This document shows, piece after piece, positions 35,751-43,922 of a stretch of DNA of 64,000 bases. Location: assembly GCF_002153605.1 (NCBI RefSeq), contig NZ_JOPG01000030.1:1-64000 (forward strand), in the 5' to 3' direction. Made by a program: the position numbers and the translations under genes. The first letter of the stretch is position 1, and each line of letters opens with the position of its first letter. The notes under the pieces are model-generated. The model worked only from the letters and a program-made list of their open reading frames with translations. It was not told the DNA's origin and did no database searches. Origin of the DNA: Acetobacter malorum. Its GTDB lineage: Bacteria > Pseudomonadota > Alphaproteobacteria > Acetobacterales > Acetobacteraceae.

Positions 35751-36908
35751 ATGAGCACCACAGCCCCTCTTCCTGCCCCACCTGCCCCCATCAGCAGCGC
35801 CGCCTTCGCACAGCGCATCCGCTCGGTGCAGGCTCTGCTGGAAAAAGCAGGGCTGGACGCGCTCGCCGTGAATGCCGGCAACAGCATGCGTTACTTCACC
35901 GGTGTGCCGTGGGATGCGACGGAACGACTGGTGGCACTGATCATCCCCCGCACCGGCACGCCCGTTGTGGTCTGTCCGCATTTTGAAACAGGCTCTCTTA
36001 AAGCCTGCCTGCGGACGGATGTGGAGATTGCAACCTGGCAGGAAGATGAAAACCCCGCCTTGTGCGCTCTGGCACCCTATACCGCAGGCGCACGCATTGC
36101 TCTGGACCCGGACTTCAGCTTTGGTTTTGTAACCGCCATGCGCAAAGCGCGGCCTGACCTTGTGCTGGAAGATGACGCAGGGCTGATTTCCAACATGCGG
36201 GCCTGCAAATCTCCTGAGGAAATTGCGCTTCTCACCCACGCGATGGCTATCACGCTACAGGTCCACAAAGAGGCGTATGCATTTTTGAAACCGGGCCTTC
36301 TGGCCAGTGAAATTCGCCGTTTTATTGATATGCGCCACCGAGCTTTGGGGGCGGATAATGGTTCCTATTTCTGTGCCGTGCAGTTTGGGCACGCTACCGC
36401 CTACCCGCATGGCATTCCGGGAGATCAACTTCTGGAAGAAAACGACCTTGTTCTGATTGATACCGGCTGCCGTCTGGATGGGTATCATTCCGATATCACG
36501 CGCACCTATGCCTTCGGCCAGCCTGACCCGGAACAGGCGCGGATCTGGGCCATTGAAAAGGAAGCGCAGTATGCGGCCTTCAATGCCGCCAGAATTGGCG
36601 CACCCTGCCATGCAGTGGATGATGCCGCCCGTGCGGTGTTGGAACGCCATAACCTTGGCCCGGATTACAAACTCCCGGGCCTGCCCCACCGCACCGGGCA
36701 TGGCATTGGCCTGTCCATTCATGAAGCCCCGTATCTGGTGCGCGGCAACACAACCCCGCTCAAAGCCGGCCATTGCATGTCCAATGAGCCGATGATCGTC
36801 ATCCCCGATACATTCGGCATCCGGCTGGAAGACCATTTCTACATGACGGAAGACGGTCCCCGCTGGTTTACCGAACCCGCCCACAGCTTCACCGCCCCGT
36901 TCAACTGA
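35751..36908 (+). CDS. M24B Xaa-Pro dipeptidase-like metallopeptidase
   Basis: From the ATG at 35751 this encodes 385 residues; a TTG at 35730 is rejected. An N-terminal creatinase-like domain (about residues 15-150) precedes the pita-bread catalytic domain with the five metal ligands: D in LIDTGC, D in YHSDITRT, H in TGHGIGLSIHE, E in MSNEPM, and E in IRLEDHF. The enzyme should cleave X-Pro dipeptides in the cytoplasm. Given the neighbours, X-hydroxyproline dipeptides are a likely substrate. It is the first gene of a run with pepP, the FAD oxidoreductase, the dehydrogenase and a permease. Confidence 0.9.
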   Translation: MSTTAPLPAPPAPISSAAFAQRIRSVQALLEKAGLDALAVNAGNSMRYFTGVPWDATERLVALIIPRTGTPVVVCPHFETGSLKACLRTDVEIATWQEDENPALCALAPYTAGARIALDPDFSFGFVTAMRKARPDLVLEDDAGLISNMRACKSPEEIALLTHAMAITLQVHKEAYAFLKPGLLASEIRRFIDMRHRALGADNGSYFCAVQFGHATAYPHGIPGDQLLEENDLVLIDTGCRLDGYHSDITRTYAFGQPDPEQARIWAIEKEAQYAAFNAARIGAPCHAVDDAARAVLERHNLGPDYKLPGLPHRTGHGIGLSIHEAPYLVRGNTTPLKAGHCMSNEPMIVIPDTFGIRLEDHFYMTEDGPRWFTEPAHSFTAPFN

Positions 36909-36938
36909 ACATCTGACCCAGAAAGACGGACACCTCTC

Positions 36939-38705
36939 ATGCCCTCTCCCTCCCCCTCAGAGCGCCTGACGGCACTTCGGTCTGCTCTGTCCGGCCTTGG
37001 TGTAGACGGGTTCTTCCTGCCCCGAGGCGATGAACATCTTGGCGAATACGTGCCAGCCTGCGCCGAACGACTGGCCTGGCTGACGGGCTTTACCGGCAGC
37101 GCCGGGCTCGCGCTGGTCCTGCCGAATACGGCCGCCGTTTTTTCTGACGGGCGCTATCAGGTGCAGATGCGCCAGCAGGTGGACACGTCCCTCTGGTCTG
37201 TCGAGCATATGTATGAGACGCTACCACCACTCTGGCTGGCCCGACATGCACGCGGAAAATCTATCGGGTTTGACCCGCGCAGCGTGAGCGTTCGGGATAT
37301 CGAGGCGCTGGAGCAGGCTGGTTGTCATATGGTGGCCCTCCCCTGCAATCCTGTCGATGGCATCTGGGCAGATCGCCCCAAAGCTCCAGCCACACCTGTC
37401 TGCACGCAGCCTCTGGCACTCACCGGGCGCGAAAACAGTGTAAAAATTCACGATATTGCGGACATGCTCCGTCAAGCCGGGCAGGATGCCGTCATTCTGC
37501 CTGACCCGACCAGCATTGCATGGCTTCTGAATATTCGTGGCCGGGACCTGCCCTTTTTGCCGGTCGCCCTGTGCTTTGCCATCCTGCATGCGGATGCCAC
37601 GGTGGATCTGTTTATTGATATCGCCCGCATTGATGATGCCGTGCGCAGCCACCTCGGCACCTCCGTCCGTGTGCACATGCCTGCGGACATGGAACAGATT
37701 TTGCAAACCATGCACGGAAAAACCGTGCGACTGGACCCGGCCCGCTGCCCCATCTGGTTTGCCAGCACTCTGAAAAACGTGGAGGCCACACTTGCAGAAG
37801 GCACAGACCCGTGCCTGATGCCGCGGGCCTGCAAAACCCCGGCAGAACTGGACGGCATGCGCCGTGCGCATCTGCTGGACGGGATTGCTCTATGCCGTTT
37901 CCTGTACTGGGTGGAAGCACATGGCGTCGGCAAAACCGAAGCCGCTATTTCGGACCATCTGCTGGCCCTGCGCCGCGAGGCAGAAACCTGCATCGGCCCG
38001 AGCTTTCACACCATTGCAGGCTCTGGCCCCAACGCCGCCATCATGCACTACGCCCCCACGGCGGAACAGTGCAGCGTAGTGCAGGCCGATGCCTTTCTGC
38101 TGGTTGACAGCGGCGGCCAGTATACCTGCGCCACAACAGATGTAACCCGGACTGTCTGGCTGGGTGCAGGCACGCCACCCGAGGACTGGAAAAAACAGTA
38201 TACCTGCGTGCTTCAGGGGCTGATCGCGCTGGATCAGGCTGCCTTCCCGGCTGGCACACATGGCTATCGTCTGGACCCTCTGGCCCGGCTGGCCCTCTGG
38301 AAAGAAGGGCTGGATTTTGACCACGGCGCAGGGCACGGCGTCGGCAGTTGCCTGTCCGTGCATGAATGGCCACTCGGCTTCACCCGCCGCCCCGTGCTGG
38401 ACCCGCTCCATGAGCATATGGTGATGACGAACGAACCGGGTTTCTACGCCCCCGGATCTCACGGCATGCGGCTGGAAAACCAGATGGAAACCTGTCTGGC
38501 CTATAAAACCGAAACAGGCGACTACCTCCGCTTTAAAACCCTCACGCTGGCCCCTATTGATACCCGCGGCATCATTGTGGACCGCCTGACAGAGACGGAG
38601 CGCAACTGGTTGAACAGCTACCATGCCCGCGTGCTGGAGCAGATCGGCCCCCATCTTGCCCCCAGGGAGCGCGACTGGCTGCAACGGGCCTGCGCACCGC
38701 TATGA
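36939..38705 (+). CDS. M24B aminopeptidase P (three-domain type)
   Basis: This 588-residue protein has two N-terminal creatinase-like domains (about residues 1-300) and the catalytic domain, with metal ligands in LLVDSGG, ATTDVTRT, GAGHGVGSCLSVHE, TNEPG and RLEN. Aminopeptidase P removes the N-terminal residue from peptides whose second residue is proline, and it also accepts hydroxyproline in many cases. The gene follows the Xaa-Pro dipeptidase gene by 30 bases. Its stop overlaps the start of the next gene by four bases (ATGA at 38702-38705). Confidence 0.92.
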   Translation: MPSPSPSERLTALRSALSGLGVDGFFLPRGDEHLGEYVPACAERLAWLTGFTGSAGLALVLPNTAAVFSDGRYQVQMRQQVDTSLWSVEHMYETLPPLWLARHARGKSIGFDPRSVSVRDIEALEQAGCHMVALPCNPVDGIWADRPKAPATPVCTQPLALTGRENSVKIHDIADMLRQAGQDAVILPDPTSIAWLLNIRGRDLPFLPVALCFAILHADATVDLFIDIARIDDAVRSHLGTSVRVHMPADMEQILQTMHGKTVRLDPARCPIWFASTLKNVEATLAEGTDPCLMPRACKTPAELDGMRRAHLLDGIALCRFLYWVEAHGVGKTEAAISDHLLALRREAETCIGPSFHTIAGSGPNAAIMHYAPTAEQCSVVQADAFLLVDSGGQYTCATTDVTRTVWLGAGTPPEDWKKQYTCVLQGLIALDQAAFPAGTHGYRLDPLARLALWKEGLDFDHGAGHGVGSCLSVHEWPLGFTRRPVLDPLHEHMVMTNEPGFYAPGSHGMRLENQMETCLAYKTETGDYLRFKTLTLAPIDTRGIIVDRLTETERNWLNSYHARVLEQIGPHLAPRERDWLQRACAPL

Positions 38706-39955
38706 CAGCCACACTTCCCCCTCCCCGTTCCGTTCTTGTGCTGGGTGGCGGCATTATTGCACGCACCTGCGCCCTGCGCCTTCAGGAACAGGGGTGCGCC
38801 GTCACGCTGATTGCTGAGCCGGACACCGCCCCGCCCTCATGGGGCAACGCCGGACATATTGCGACGGAGCAGGTGCAGGTTCTGTCCCGCCTTGCCACGG
38901 CCACCCGCGTGCTCTCTGACCACTTCCCGCGTGGCCCCGTAGCGCTGGACTGGGGCTCCGCGTCCGCGTGGCTCCCCTGGTCTTTCCGCTTTCTGCGCGC
39001 CTGTCTGCCCGGCACTGTGCAGCGGGGCGATGCCGCCTTGCGGGGCCTGATGCTCAACGCACTGCCCGCATGGGAAAGGCTGACCAAAGCACTGGACCGG
39101 CCAGACCTTCTGGACCTGCGCGGTGTGGTCAAACTCTGGGAAGGCGCAAACGCGGCAGAGAAAGCCACAGGTGCGCTCCAGACGGACCACGGCCCGGCAA
39201 CCACCGCGCCCCTGAATGCTGCGCAGCTTGCTGCGTTCAATCAGGCCCTCGGCACCCCCGTTAAAGCAGGCGTGCATTTTGCAGGCACGGCGCACATCAC
39301 TAACCCGCGTGACGTGCTGGATGCTCTTCTGGCGCGGTTTATCGCAGCCGGTGGCACGCATCTGACTGCCCGTGCGGTGAAGATCACGCCGGAGACAGAA
39401 ACTGTCCGGGTCAGCACCACGCAAGGGGATCTCACCGCAGACCGCGTTGTCGTAGCCTGCGGGGTGCGCTCTGGTGGTTTGCTGCCAGACGTCGCTGTAC
39501 CGCTGGTGGCGGAACGCGGGTACCATGTGGAATGGGACCACGGCGGCCAATGGACACTGCCGAATGCGGTTTTTGAAGACCGCGCCGTAGTCGTCACCCG
39601 CTTTGGCAGCCGCCTGCGCGCAACATCTTTTGTTGAGTTCACGCGGGATGCCTCCGCGCCAGACCCGCGCAAGTGGGAACAACTGGAAGCCCATGTGCGT
39701 GCATTGGGCTTACCCGTCGCCTCCTCCTTTGCCCGCTGGCATGGCTCCCGCCCCACGCTGCCGGATTACCTGCCTGCTCTGGGCACGTTCCGCCATGCGC
39801 CGCGCATTGTTGCGGCCTATGGGCACAACCATCTGGGCCTGACCCTCGGGCCTGTCACTGCGGACGTGCTGAGCGCGCATATCCTGCGTGGCGCTCCCCT
39901 CCCCACAGCTTTCAGCCCGGACAGGTTCGGCCTGCGCTCCGGCTCTTCGAAATAA
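38702..39955 (+). CDS. FAD-dependent D-hydroxyproline dehydrogenase (DAO family)
   Basis: This 417-residue protein has an N-terminal FAD-binding Rossmann motif, VLVLGGGIIARTCALRL, and a C-terminal GHNHLGLTLGPVTA segment typical of DadA-like D-amino-acid dehydrogenases. In the known pathway an enzyme of this type oxidises cis-4-hydroxy-D-proline to delta-1-pyrroline-4-hydroxy-2-carboxylate and passes electrons to the respiratory chain. It is translationally coupled to the pepP gene (ATGA) and lies nine bases before the semialdehyde dehydrogenase gene. The substrate assignment rests on context, because the sequence alone does not separate it from D-alanine or D-proline dehydrogenases. Confidence 0.85.
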   Translation: MTATLPPPRSVLVLGGGIIARTCALRLQEQGCAVTLIAEPDTAPPSWGNAGHIATEQVQVLSRLATATRVLSDHFPRGPVALDWGSASAWLPWSFRFLRACLPGTVQRGDAALRGLMLNALPAWERLTKALDRPDLLDLRGVVKLWEGANAAEKATGALQTDHGPATTAPLNAAQLAAFNQALGTPVKAGVHFAGTAHITNPRDVLDALLARFIAAGGTHLTARAVKITPETETVRVSTTQGDLTADRVVVACGVRSGGLLPDVAVPLVAERGYHVEWDHGGQWTLPNAVFEDRAVVVTRFGSRLRATSFVEFTRDASAPDPRKWEQLEAHVRALGLPVASSFARWHGSRPTLPDYLPALGTFRHAPRIVAAYGHNHLGLTLGPVTADVLSAHILRGAPLPTAFSPDRFGLRSGSSK

Positions 39956-39964
39956 GGAAACCTA

Positions 39965-41524
39965 ATGACTCTGACAGGCGCTCTTCTGATCGGACAGAAT
40001 ACGATCACTCGCCCCGAGACCTTTCAGGCCCTCAATGCGGCAACAGGTGAAACACTGGATACAGCCTTTTCCTGCGCAACGACCGACGATGTCCGCACGG
40101 CCTGCACTCTGGCTGATGAAGCCTTTGACACCTTCCGCGCCACGACGCCGGAAGCCCGTGCGCAATTCCTTGACTGCGTTGCGGATGAAATTGAAGCCAT
40201 TGGTCAGGCTCTGCTGGATCGCGCCAACGCTGAAACCGGCCTCCCTCTGCCGCGCCTGACGGGTGAACGGGGCCGCACCATGGGGCAGCTCCGCATGTTT
40301 GCGCGGGAACTGCAGGCCGGACGTTGCCTTGATGCCCGGATTGACGAAGCCCTGCCCGACCGCAAACCCATGCCGCGTGCAGACCTGCGCCAGATCCGCA
40401 TTGGCGTCGGCCCGGTTGCCGTGTTTGGCGCCAGCAACTTCCCGCTGGCTTTCTCCGTCGCCGGGGGGGATACCGCATCCGCGTTTGCGGCTGGCTGCCC
40501 GGTGGTCGTCAAGGCACATCCGGCTCACCCCGGCACCAGTGAGCTGGTTGGCCGCGCCATTCAGTCCGCCGTGAAGAAATGTGGCCTGCCGGAAGGCACA
40601 TTCTCGCTCGTCGGTGGCCCGGATTATGCGCTGGGGGCCGAACTGGTCAAACACCCGGCCATTATGGCGGTCGGTTATACCGGCTCCCGCGCCGGTGGCC
40701 TTGCCCTCAGCAAGATTGCCGCCGCCCGCCCGATTCCGGTGCCCGTTTATGCAGAAATGAGCAGCATCAACCCCGTCTATCTGCTGCCGGAGGCGCTTAA
40801 GACCAACGCCGAGAGCCTTGGCGCTGCCTTCATCGCCTCCCTGACGATGGGCGCTGGACAGTTCTGCACCAATCCGGGCCTCATTCTGGCTCTGAGCGGC
40901 CCGGATCTGGATCGTTTCTGCCAGAGCGCGCAAGAGGCTCTTAAAACCGCCCCGGCTCCCACCATGCTGACCCAGTCCATCCATGCCTCTTACGATGCAG
41001 GCGTGGAAACACTGGCCGGGCGGCCGGGTGTGTCTCTGCTGGGCCGTGGGCCGAAGGGCGATGCTTCGAGCTGTCAGGCCGCCGTGTTCACCACGGATGC
41101 CGAAAGCTTTATGCAAGACCCGGTCATGCAGCATGAGATTTTTGGCTCCTGCTCCCTGATTGTTGCCTGCCCGGATCTGGACACCCTGCTCGCCCTGACG
41201 CGCAGCCTTGAAGGCCAGCTGACAGGCACGCTGCATCTGGAAGACGGCGATATTGCCGTCGCTCAGGCGCTGATGCCGGTTCTGGAGCGCAAGGTCGGCC
41301 GCATTCTCGCTAATGCCTGGCCGACGGGTGTGGAAGTGTGCGCTGCCATGGTGCATGGCGGCCCCTTCCCCGCCACAACAGACCCACGCAGCACGTCCGT
41401 CGGCACTGCGGCCATTGAGCGCTTCCTGCGCCCGGTGTGCTATCAGGATCTGCCGGACGCCTTTCTTCCCGCCGGTCTGCGCAGCACCAATCCCCTCGGC
41501 CTGCCGCGCCAGACCGATAAATAA
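39965..41524 (+). CDS. 2-oxoglutarate semialdehyde dehydrogenase (aldehyde dehydrogenase family)
   Basis: This 519-residue protein is a family member of the KGSADH type. [20 protein letters not shown] begins the NAD(P) region, [12 protein letters not shown] holds the cofactor lysine, and the catalytic cysteine is C301 in [10 protein letters not shown]. The enzyme would oxidise 2-oxoglutarate semialdehyde to 2-oxoglutarate, the last step of hydroxyproline degradation. An AAGGAAA site lies ahead of the ATG, and the gene follows the FAD oxidoreductase by nine bases. Semialdehyde dehydrogenases of this type also serve L-arabinose degradation, which may be relevant because arabinose-linked hydroxyproline would be broken down here. 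Confidence 0.9.
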   Translation: MTLTGALLIGQNTITRPETFQALNAATGETLDTAFSCATTDDVRTACTLADEAFDTFRATTPEARAQFLDCVADEIEAIGQALLDRANAETGLPLPRLTGERGRTMGQLRMFARELQAGRCLDARIDEALPDRKPMPRADLRQIRIGVGPVAVFGASNFPLAFSVAGGDTASAFAAGCPVVVKAHPAHPGTSELVGRAIQSAVKKCGLPEGTFSLVGGPDYALGAELVKHPAIMAVGYTGSRAGGLALSKIAAARPIPVPVYAEMSSINPVYLLPEALKTNAESLGAAFIASLTMGAGQFCTNPGLILALSGPDLDRFCQSAQEALKTAPAPTMLTQSIHASYDAGVETLAGRPGVSLLGRGPKGDASSCQAAVFTTDAESFMQDPVMQHEIFGSCSLIVACPDLDTLLALTRSLEGQLTGTLHLEDGDIAVAQALMPVLERKVGRILANAWPTGVEVCAAMVHGGPFPATTDPRSTSVGTAAIERFLRPVCYQDLPDAFLPAGLRSTNPLGLPRQTDK

Positions 41525-41567
41525 AGCCCCCACCAGCCAGCCCTTCGACTGATGACAGGAGCCCTTC

Positions 41568-43127
41568 ATGCCGCATGATGAGTCAGGCCACTTCAAGCAA
41601 CGCCTTGGTCTGTTTGACCTGACCATGATCGGCTTTGGGTCCATCTTCGGCTCGGGCTGGCTGTTTGCCGCTGCCCATGTGGCGGATATGGCTGGCCCTG
41701 CCAGCATCGTTTCATGGCTCATCGGCGGTGTCGCCGTTTTGCTAATCGGGCTGGTCTATTGCGAACTCGGCGCTGCCTTACCTCTGGCGGGCAGCGTGGT
41801 GCGCTACCCCGAGCAAGCCCACGGGTCCACCGCTGCCTTTCTGACCGGGGCAATGACCACCATTGCTTTCTCCAGCCTCATTTCCATCGAGATTGTCGCC
41901 GCTCGCCAATACGCCGATGCATGGATAGGCGGCCTGTCCCGCAATGCCAGCGGTGACCCCACTCTGGCCGGATGGCTGGTACAGTTTACAATTATGGTTG
42001 TGCTCTATGCCATCAACCGGCGCGGCATTGGCAGCTTTGCGCTCATCAATAACATCGTCACCGTCTTCAAGTTTCTGGTGCCGACGCTGGTTATCGTGCT
42101 GCTGCTGGCCTACATGCACCCCGGTAATTTCAGCCTGCATGGCTTTGCACCACATGGCTTTCAGGGAGTGGAGACAGCCATTTCCGCCGGCGGCGTCATT
42201 TTTGCCTATCTCGGCCTGACGCCCATTCTGTCCGTCGCCAGTGAGGTGCGAAACCCGCAGCGCACTATTCCCATCGCACTGGTCGCCTCCATCTCGCTGG
42301 CCATGCTGGTTTATCTTCTGCTGCAAACAGCGTTTATCGGCGCGTTGCCCGCTAACCTGCTGACGGAGGGCTGGAACGGCATTGCCACCCGCCTTGCCTT
42401 GCCGTTTCACGATATTGCCGTGCAGCTTGGGCTGAGCTTTCTGGCTCTTATGGTGGTGACAGATGCCATTCTGTCCCCCACCGGGACCGGTAATATCTAC
42501 ATGTCCGCCACGGCCCGCGTCGTTTACGCTTGGTCCAAAAGTGGTACGTTTTTCCCGCTGTTCCAGCGTATGAACACCAAGCGTGGTGTGCCCGACAAAG
42601 CGTTGCTGCTGACCTTCGGCCTTGCCCTTTTCTGGACTCTTCCGTTCCCCTCATGGCAGGCGCTTATCGGGGTGGTCTCCTCCGCCCTCATGCTGAGCTA
42701 TGCCATGGCTCCCACGTCTGCCGCAGCGCTGCGGCGCTCTCAGCCTGACCTCCACCGCCCTTTCCGTCTGCCTTACTTCAGCCTGCTCTCGCCGCTGGCT
42801 TTTGCCATTGCGTCCCTGATTGTCATCTGGACAGGCTGGACCACGCTCTGCTGGCTGATGCCCGCCCTGCTGGTTCTGACAGGTATTTTCATGGCCGTTG
42901 CCCGCCGCGGCCTCTCCCACGCAGAGTGGACACAGGAACTGCGCAGCAGCCTCTGGATGCCTGCTTATTTTGTGGGGCTGCTGGCTCTGTCCTGGTGCGG
43001 CCCTTTTCAGGGTGTCGGTCTGCTGAACCACGTATGGGACGATGTGGCTGTCGTCGTGTTCGCGCTGATCATTCACCACTGGGCCGCGCGCTGCGGCCTG
43101 CAGAATCAGGCAGAAAAATCCGCCTGA
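41568..43127 (+). CDS. APC-superfamily amino acid permease
   Basis: This 519-residue protein has about 12 to 14 membrane segments. The start GLFDLTMIGFGSIFGSGWLFAA is the APC signature. It resembles aspartate/proline-type or YveA-like permeases and probably imports free hydroxyproline or a related amino acid by proton symport. The AGGAG ribosome-binding site is good, and the gene is the last of the peptidase-to-permease run, 43 bases after the dehydrogenase gene. It is convergent with the GntR gene. The substrate is inferred from context. Confidence 0.85.
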   Translation: MPHDESGHFKQRLGLFDLTMIGFGSIFGSGWLFAAAHVADMAGPASIVSWLIGGVAVLLIGLVYCELGAALPLAGSVVRYPEQAHGSTAAFLTGAMTTIAFSSLISIEIVAARQYADAWIGGLSRNASGDPTLAGWLVQFTIMVVLYAINRRGIGSFALINNIVTVFKFLVPTLVIVLLLAYMHPGNFSLHGFAPHGFQGVETAISAGGVIFAYLGLTPILSVASEVRNPQRTIPIALVASISLAMLVYLLLQTAFIGALPANLLTEGWNGIATRLALPFHDIAVQLGLSFLALMVVTDAILSPTGTGNIYMSATARVVYAWSKSGTFFPLFQRMNTKRGVPDKALLLTFGLALFWTLPFPSWQALIGVVSSALMLSYAMAPTSAAALRRSQPDLHRPFRLPYFSLLSPLAFAIASLIVIWTGWTTLCWLMPALLVLTGIFMAVARRGLSHAEWTQELRSSLWMPAYFVGLLALSWCGPFQGVGLLNHVWDDVAVVVFALIIHHWAARCGLQNQAEKSA

Positions 43128-43156
43128 TCCCCGCTTAAATTCTTAACGACGGGGTT

Positions 43157-43816
43157 CTATTTCAGCGCGCCGCGCAGATCATCCAGTGTGGTCTGGATAT
43201 GTTTGCGCATCAGCTTTTCAATCTCACGCTTGTTCCCCGCCAGCCAGCAGGCCATCAGGTCCCGATGTTCCTGATTAGCGCGGGTATCAATATCCTGCAT
43301 GTGCATGTGAAAACGCACATAACGGTCCGCCGTCACGTTCAGCAGGGTCAGCACGTGAATGGTCGTGGGGCCTGCGGCAGGCTCCACCAGAGCCAGATGG
43401 AACAGTCGGTTATACACCCCGCGCTGCGGGTCCTGCCGTGCTACTGCACTTTCAAGCTCTTCCAGACAGGCCTGCGCCTTCTTTGCATCCTCTTCCGTAG
43501 CACTCTGGGCTCCAAGGGCCGTCGCCTCAGGCTCAATCAGCAAGCGCAGATGAAAGACGTCCTCCGCCTCCTTACGCGTTAGCGGGGTGACAAAAAATCC
43601 TCGTTTGGGATGCAGGGAGACGAGGCCATCCTGTTGCAGGCGCACCAGAGCTTCACGCACCGGAATTTTGCTGATCTCAAATTCGGCAGCAATGCCGTCC
43701 TGACGGATTGGCTCACCTTCCCCCACCTCTCCGTTCAGAATTTGCTCACGGAGAACGTCATAAAGCTGGTCAGAAATGGACCGCGAAACAAGCCGCGTCT
43801 TCTGGGGGGTGATCAT
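43157..43816 (-). CDS. GntR family regulator, FCD domain
   Basis: This 219-residue protein has a GntR winged helix (about residues 10-80: ISDQLYDVLREQILNGEVGEGE, then IRQDGIAAEFEISKIPVREAL) followed by an all-helical FCD effector domain with the metal-binding histidine and aspartate pattern (VFHLRLLIEPEA, then later HRDLMACWLAG). Such regulators often bind palindromes with a GTATAC or TNGTNNNACNA core. Six such sites lie in this island, so it is the likely hydroxyproline-responsive repressor. It lies between the permease and GH127 genes and is convergent with the permease. I see no GTATAC copy at its own promoter. Confidence 0.88.
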   Translation of the reverse strand: MITPQKTRLVSRSISDQLYDVLREQILNGEVGEGEPIRQDGIAAEFEISKIPVREALVRLQQDGLVSLHPKRGFFVTPLTRKEAEDVFHLRLLIEPEATALGAQSATEEDAKKAQACLEELESAVARQDPQRGVYNRLFHLALVEPAAGPTTIHVLTLLNVTADRYVRFHMHMQDIDTRANQEHRDLMACWLAGNKREIEKLMRKHIQTTLDDLRGALK

Positions 43817-43922
43817 ACTATGTAAACTTCACTTCTATCGCTCAGATCTTGTTTATATAGCTAGGCCATTCCCCCGCCCGAAACAACCGACAGGCACAAG
43901 ATGGCAGACAATCACAGCTCCC

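Noticed and set aside
38131-38205. Two GTATACC sequences inside the aminopeptidase P gene
   Set aside because: They lie within coding sequence, are flanked by CAG and TGCG, and lack the ATCG half of the operator.
39962-41722. 586-residue open frame antisense to the semialdehyde dehydrogenase gene
   Set aside because: It is complementary to a clear aldehyde dehydrogenase, has no family resemblance, and such long shadows are expected in GC-rich genes with strong third-position bias.
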